The notes below the pieces were generated by a model, which ran no database searches, was not told the origin of the DNA, and was given only the letters and a program-made list of their open reading frames with translations. Shown here in pieces: positions 62,741 through 64,000 of a stretch of 64,000 nt of DNA. Position numbers and translations under genes: made by a program. This stretch comes from Arthrobacter sp. JZ12 (lineage in GTDB: Bacteria; Actinomycetota; Actinomycetes; Actinomycetales; Micrococcaceae). Numbering within the stretch: position 1 is the first letter of the stretch; each line of letters begins with the position of its first letter. The DNA is taken from positions 62,001-126,000 of the forward strand of contig NZ_CP045246.1 of the NCBI RefSeq assembly GCF_035189165.1. Direction: 5' to 3'.

Positions 62741-64000
62741 TTAGGCCGCAACCGATTCGGCTGCTGCTTTCTCGGTATGCCTGCGGACGGCAAGCCGCTT
62801 GAGGGCCACCACCGCAAGGGCCGAGATCACCATGCCAACCAGGATCGACACGACGAACATAACCACGTTGCCGATTGCGAAGAACACGAAGATCCCACCG
62901 TGAGGGGCCTGAGAGGTGACCCCCGTGCCCATCACCAAAGCACCGGTGACTGCGGCTCCCAGCATGCCTGCGGGGATCACGCGCAGCGGGTCTGCCGCCG
63001 CGAACGGAATGGCACCCTCGCTGATGAATGCCGAACCGAGCAGCCAGGCAGCCTTCCCGTTTTCGCGCTCCGCCAGAGAGAAGCGACGACGGTCCAGCAC
63101 GGTTGCGAGGGCCATTGCCAACGGCGGAACCATGCCCGCTGCCATGACGGCGGCCATAATCTGCCAGGGAGCCTGGTTGTCGACGGCGCCGGTGCCGAGG
63201 CCCGCCACCGCAAAGGCGTAGGCGACCTTGTTGATGGGGCCACCCAGGTCGACGGCCATCATGAGGCCGAGGATGACGCCCAGCAGGACAGCACCCGTTC
63301 CGGTTAGGCCCGAGAGCCAGCCGTTCAGTGCGACGGTGAGAGCGGCGATGGGGCCGCCGAGGACGAGCAGCATGAGTCCCGATGCGACGATGGATGCAAG
63401 CAGCGGAATGATGACTACCGGCATCAGGCCTCGCAACCACCGGGGAACCGAGAGCTTGCCGATCTTCATGGCAACGTAACCGGCGAGGAGGCCGCCCACG
63501 ATCGCGCCGAGGAAGCCGGCGTTCATGAACGCGGCGACAGCACCGACGACGAAGCCGGGAGCGATGCCGGGCCGGTCAGCGAGGGCGTACGCGATGTAGC
63601 CGGCAAGGGCCGGCACCAGGAAGCCCATGGAAAGGGCGCCAATCTTGAAAAACACTGCACCCAGGTAGGCACCGACGGCGCCCTGCGCTGTCTCGGGGAA
63701 TTCGGTCGGCAGATTCCAGAGGCTGTTGTTTAGCACCATGTCATCGGCGAAGTCCGTGATGTCATATCCGCCGAGCAGGAATCCGAGCGCAATCAGCAGA
63801 CCGCCGCCGGCAACGAACGGGATCATGTAGCTGACGCCGGTCAGCAGGGCACGCTTGAGTTGCCCACCGACACTTTCGCCGGCACGATCGTCGTCGGCCC
63901 TTGGCACTGAAGAGTCGGCGACCCGGCGGGCGTTCGGGTTGTCTGCTGCGGCGATGGCTTCATCCACCATGACGCCCGGCTCGTCGATGCCGCGCTTCAC
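62741..64000 (-). CDS. fruA: PTS fructose-type EIIC-containing permease, partial
   Basis: This is the 3' part (at least 419 residues) of a fructose-specific PTS permease; its N-terminus, with the EIIA and/or EIIB domains, lies beyond base 64000. The visible part begins in the IIB-to-IIC linker (VMVDEAIAAADNPNARRV), then an EIIC domain with about 9 helices, including LTGVSYMIPFVAGGGLLIALG and a GGPINKVAYAFAVAGL motif, and ends in APHGGIFVFFAIGN. It imports and phosphorylates fructose using HPr. Not complete in this window. Confidence 0.92.
   Translation of the reverse strand: MKRGIDEPGVMVDEAIAAADNPNARRVADSSVPRADDDRAGESVGGQLKRALLTGVSYMIPFVAGGGLLIALGFLLGGYDITDFADDMVLNNSLWNLPTEFPETAQGAVGAYLGAVFFKIGALSMGFLVPALAGYIAYALADRPGIAPGFVVGAVAAFMNAGFLGAIVGGLLAGYVAMKIGKLSVPRWLRGLMPVVIIPLLASIVASGLMLLVLGGPIAALTVALNGWLSGLTGTGAVLLGVILGLMMAVDLGGPINKVAYAFAVAGLGTGAVDNQAPWQIMAAVMAAGMVPPLAMALATVLDRRRFSLAERENGKAAWLLGSAFISEGAIPFAAADPLRVIPAGMLGAAVTGALVMGTGVTSQAPHGGIFVFFAIGNVVMFVVSILVGMVISALAVVALKRLAVRRHTEKAAAESVAA

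Noticed and set aside
1-64000. CRISPR arrays, insertion sequences, prophage or conjugative genes.
   Set aside because: No regularly spaced repeats, transposase or phage structural genes were seen. The accessory genes at 19-22 kb do not look mobile by composition.

Overview
The window is ordinary chromosome of a high-GC Gram-positive bacterium (Actinomycetota). The best fit is a member of the Micrococcaceae, i.e. Arthrobacter and relatives. The evidence is the GC-rich codon use, frequent GTG starts, Lsr2, DisA/RadA, ClpC with a ClgR-type box, a two-domain DhaM, and a gene order that matches the mycobacterial block ppa - PBP4 - DUF2342 - tilS - hpt - ftsH - folE/P/B/K - DUF3180 - DUF2520 - panC - lysS - lsr2 - clpC - mutY - disA - radA (Rv3628 down to Rv3585 in M. 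tuberculosis, recalled from memory). Genus cannot be fixed from the sequence alone. I see no insertion sequence, prophage, CRISPR array or rRNA. One tRNA, tRNA-Lys(UUU), lies at 57946-58021.

Layout. 1-19.4 kb is mixed housekeeping: a PfkB sugar-kinase tail, a YbhB-like protein, two Cof-type HAD phosphatases, a glycerophosphodiesterase, a MarR regulator, an NCS2 nucleobase permease, phosphoglucomutase, a class III CoA-transferase, a POT peptide transporter, an amidase, a rhodanese overlapping prephenate dehydratase (pheA), topoisomerase IB, a diacylglycerol-kinase-like lipid kinase and serS. 19.4-22.4 kb is a minus-strand accessory cluster with a WXG100-like type VII secretion substrate, a translationally coupled EspG-like partner, a SatD-like regulator and an RDD membrane protein. 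22.5-41.3 kb is the conserved block from ppa to clpC; it carries purine salvage (hpt), tRNA-Ile lysidinylation (tilS), membrane proteolysis (ftsH), folate synthesis (folE-P-B-K), pantothenate synthesis (DUF2520-panC), lysS, lsr2 and clpC. panD and coaX, which sit between panC and lysS in mycobacteria, are absent here.

41.5-50.4 kb holds an N-acetylglutamate synthase-like gene, CsbD, an inserted dihydroxyacetone kinase operon (dhaKLM), then mutY, disA, radA and a FUSC-like membrane protein. 50.6-56.5 kb is a phosphate module: pstSCAB behind a PHO-box-like direct repeat, converging through a shared terminator on a low-affinity pit transporter with its DUF47 partner. 56.8-57.2 kb is a decayed pyridoxamine-oxidase-family pseudogene. 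58-62.1 kb holds the tRNA, a secreted endonuclease/exonuclease/phosphatase-family protein, and an operon of a tandem-HTH regulator plus a seven-helix membrane protein whose promoter carries an inverted repeat. The window ends with ptsH (HPr) and the 3' part of a fructose-type PTS permease.

The best candidates for something undescribed are the tandem-HTH/7TM pair (60.6-62.1 kb) and the WXG100/EspG-like/SatD-like cluster (19.4-21.8 kb). Neither is proven to be a system from sequence alone.
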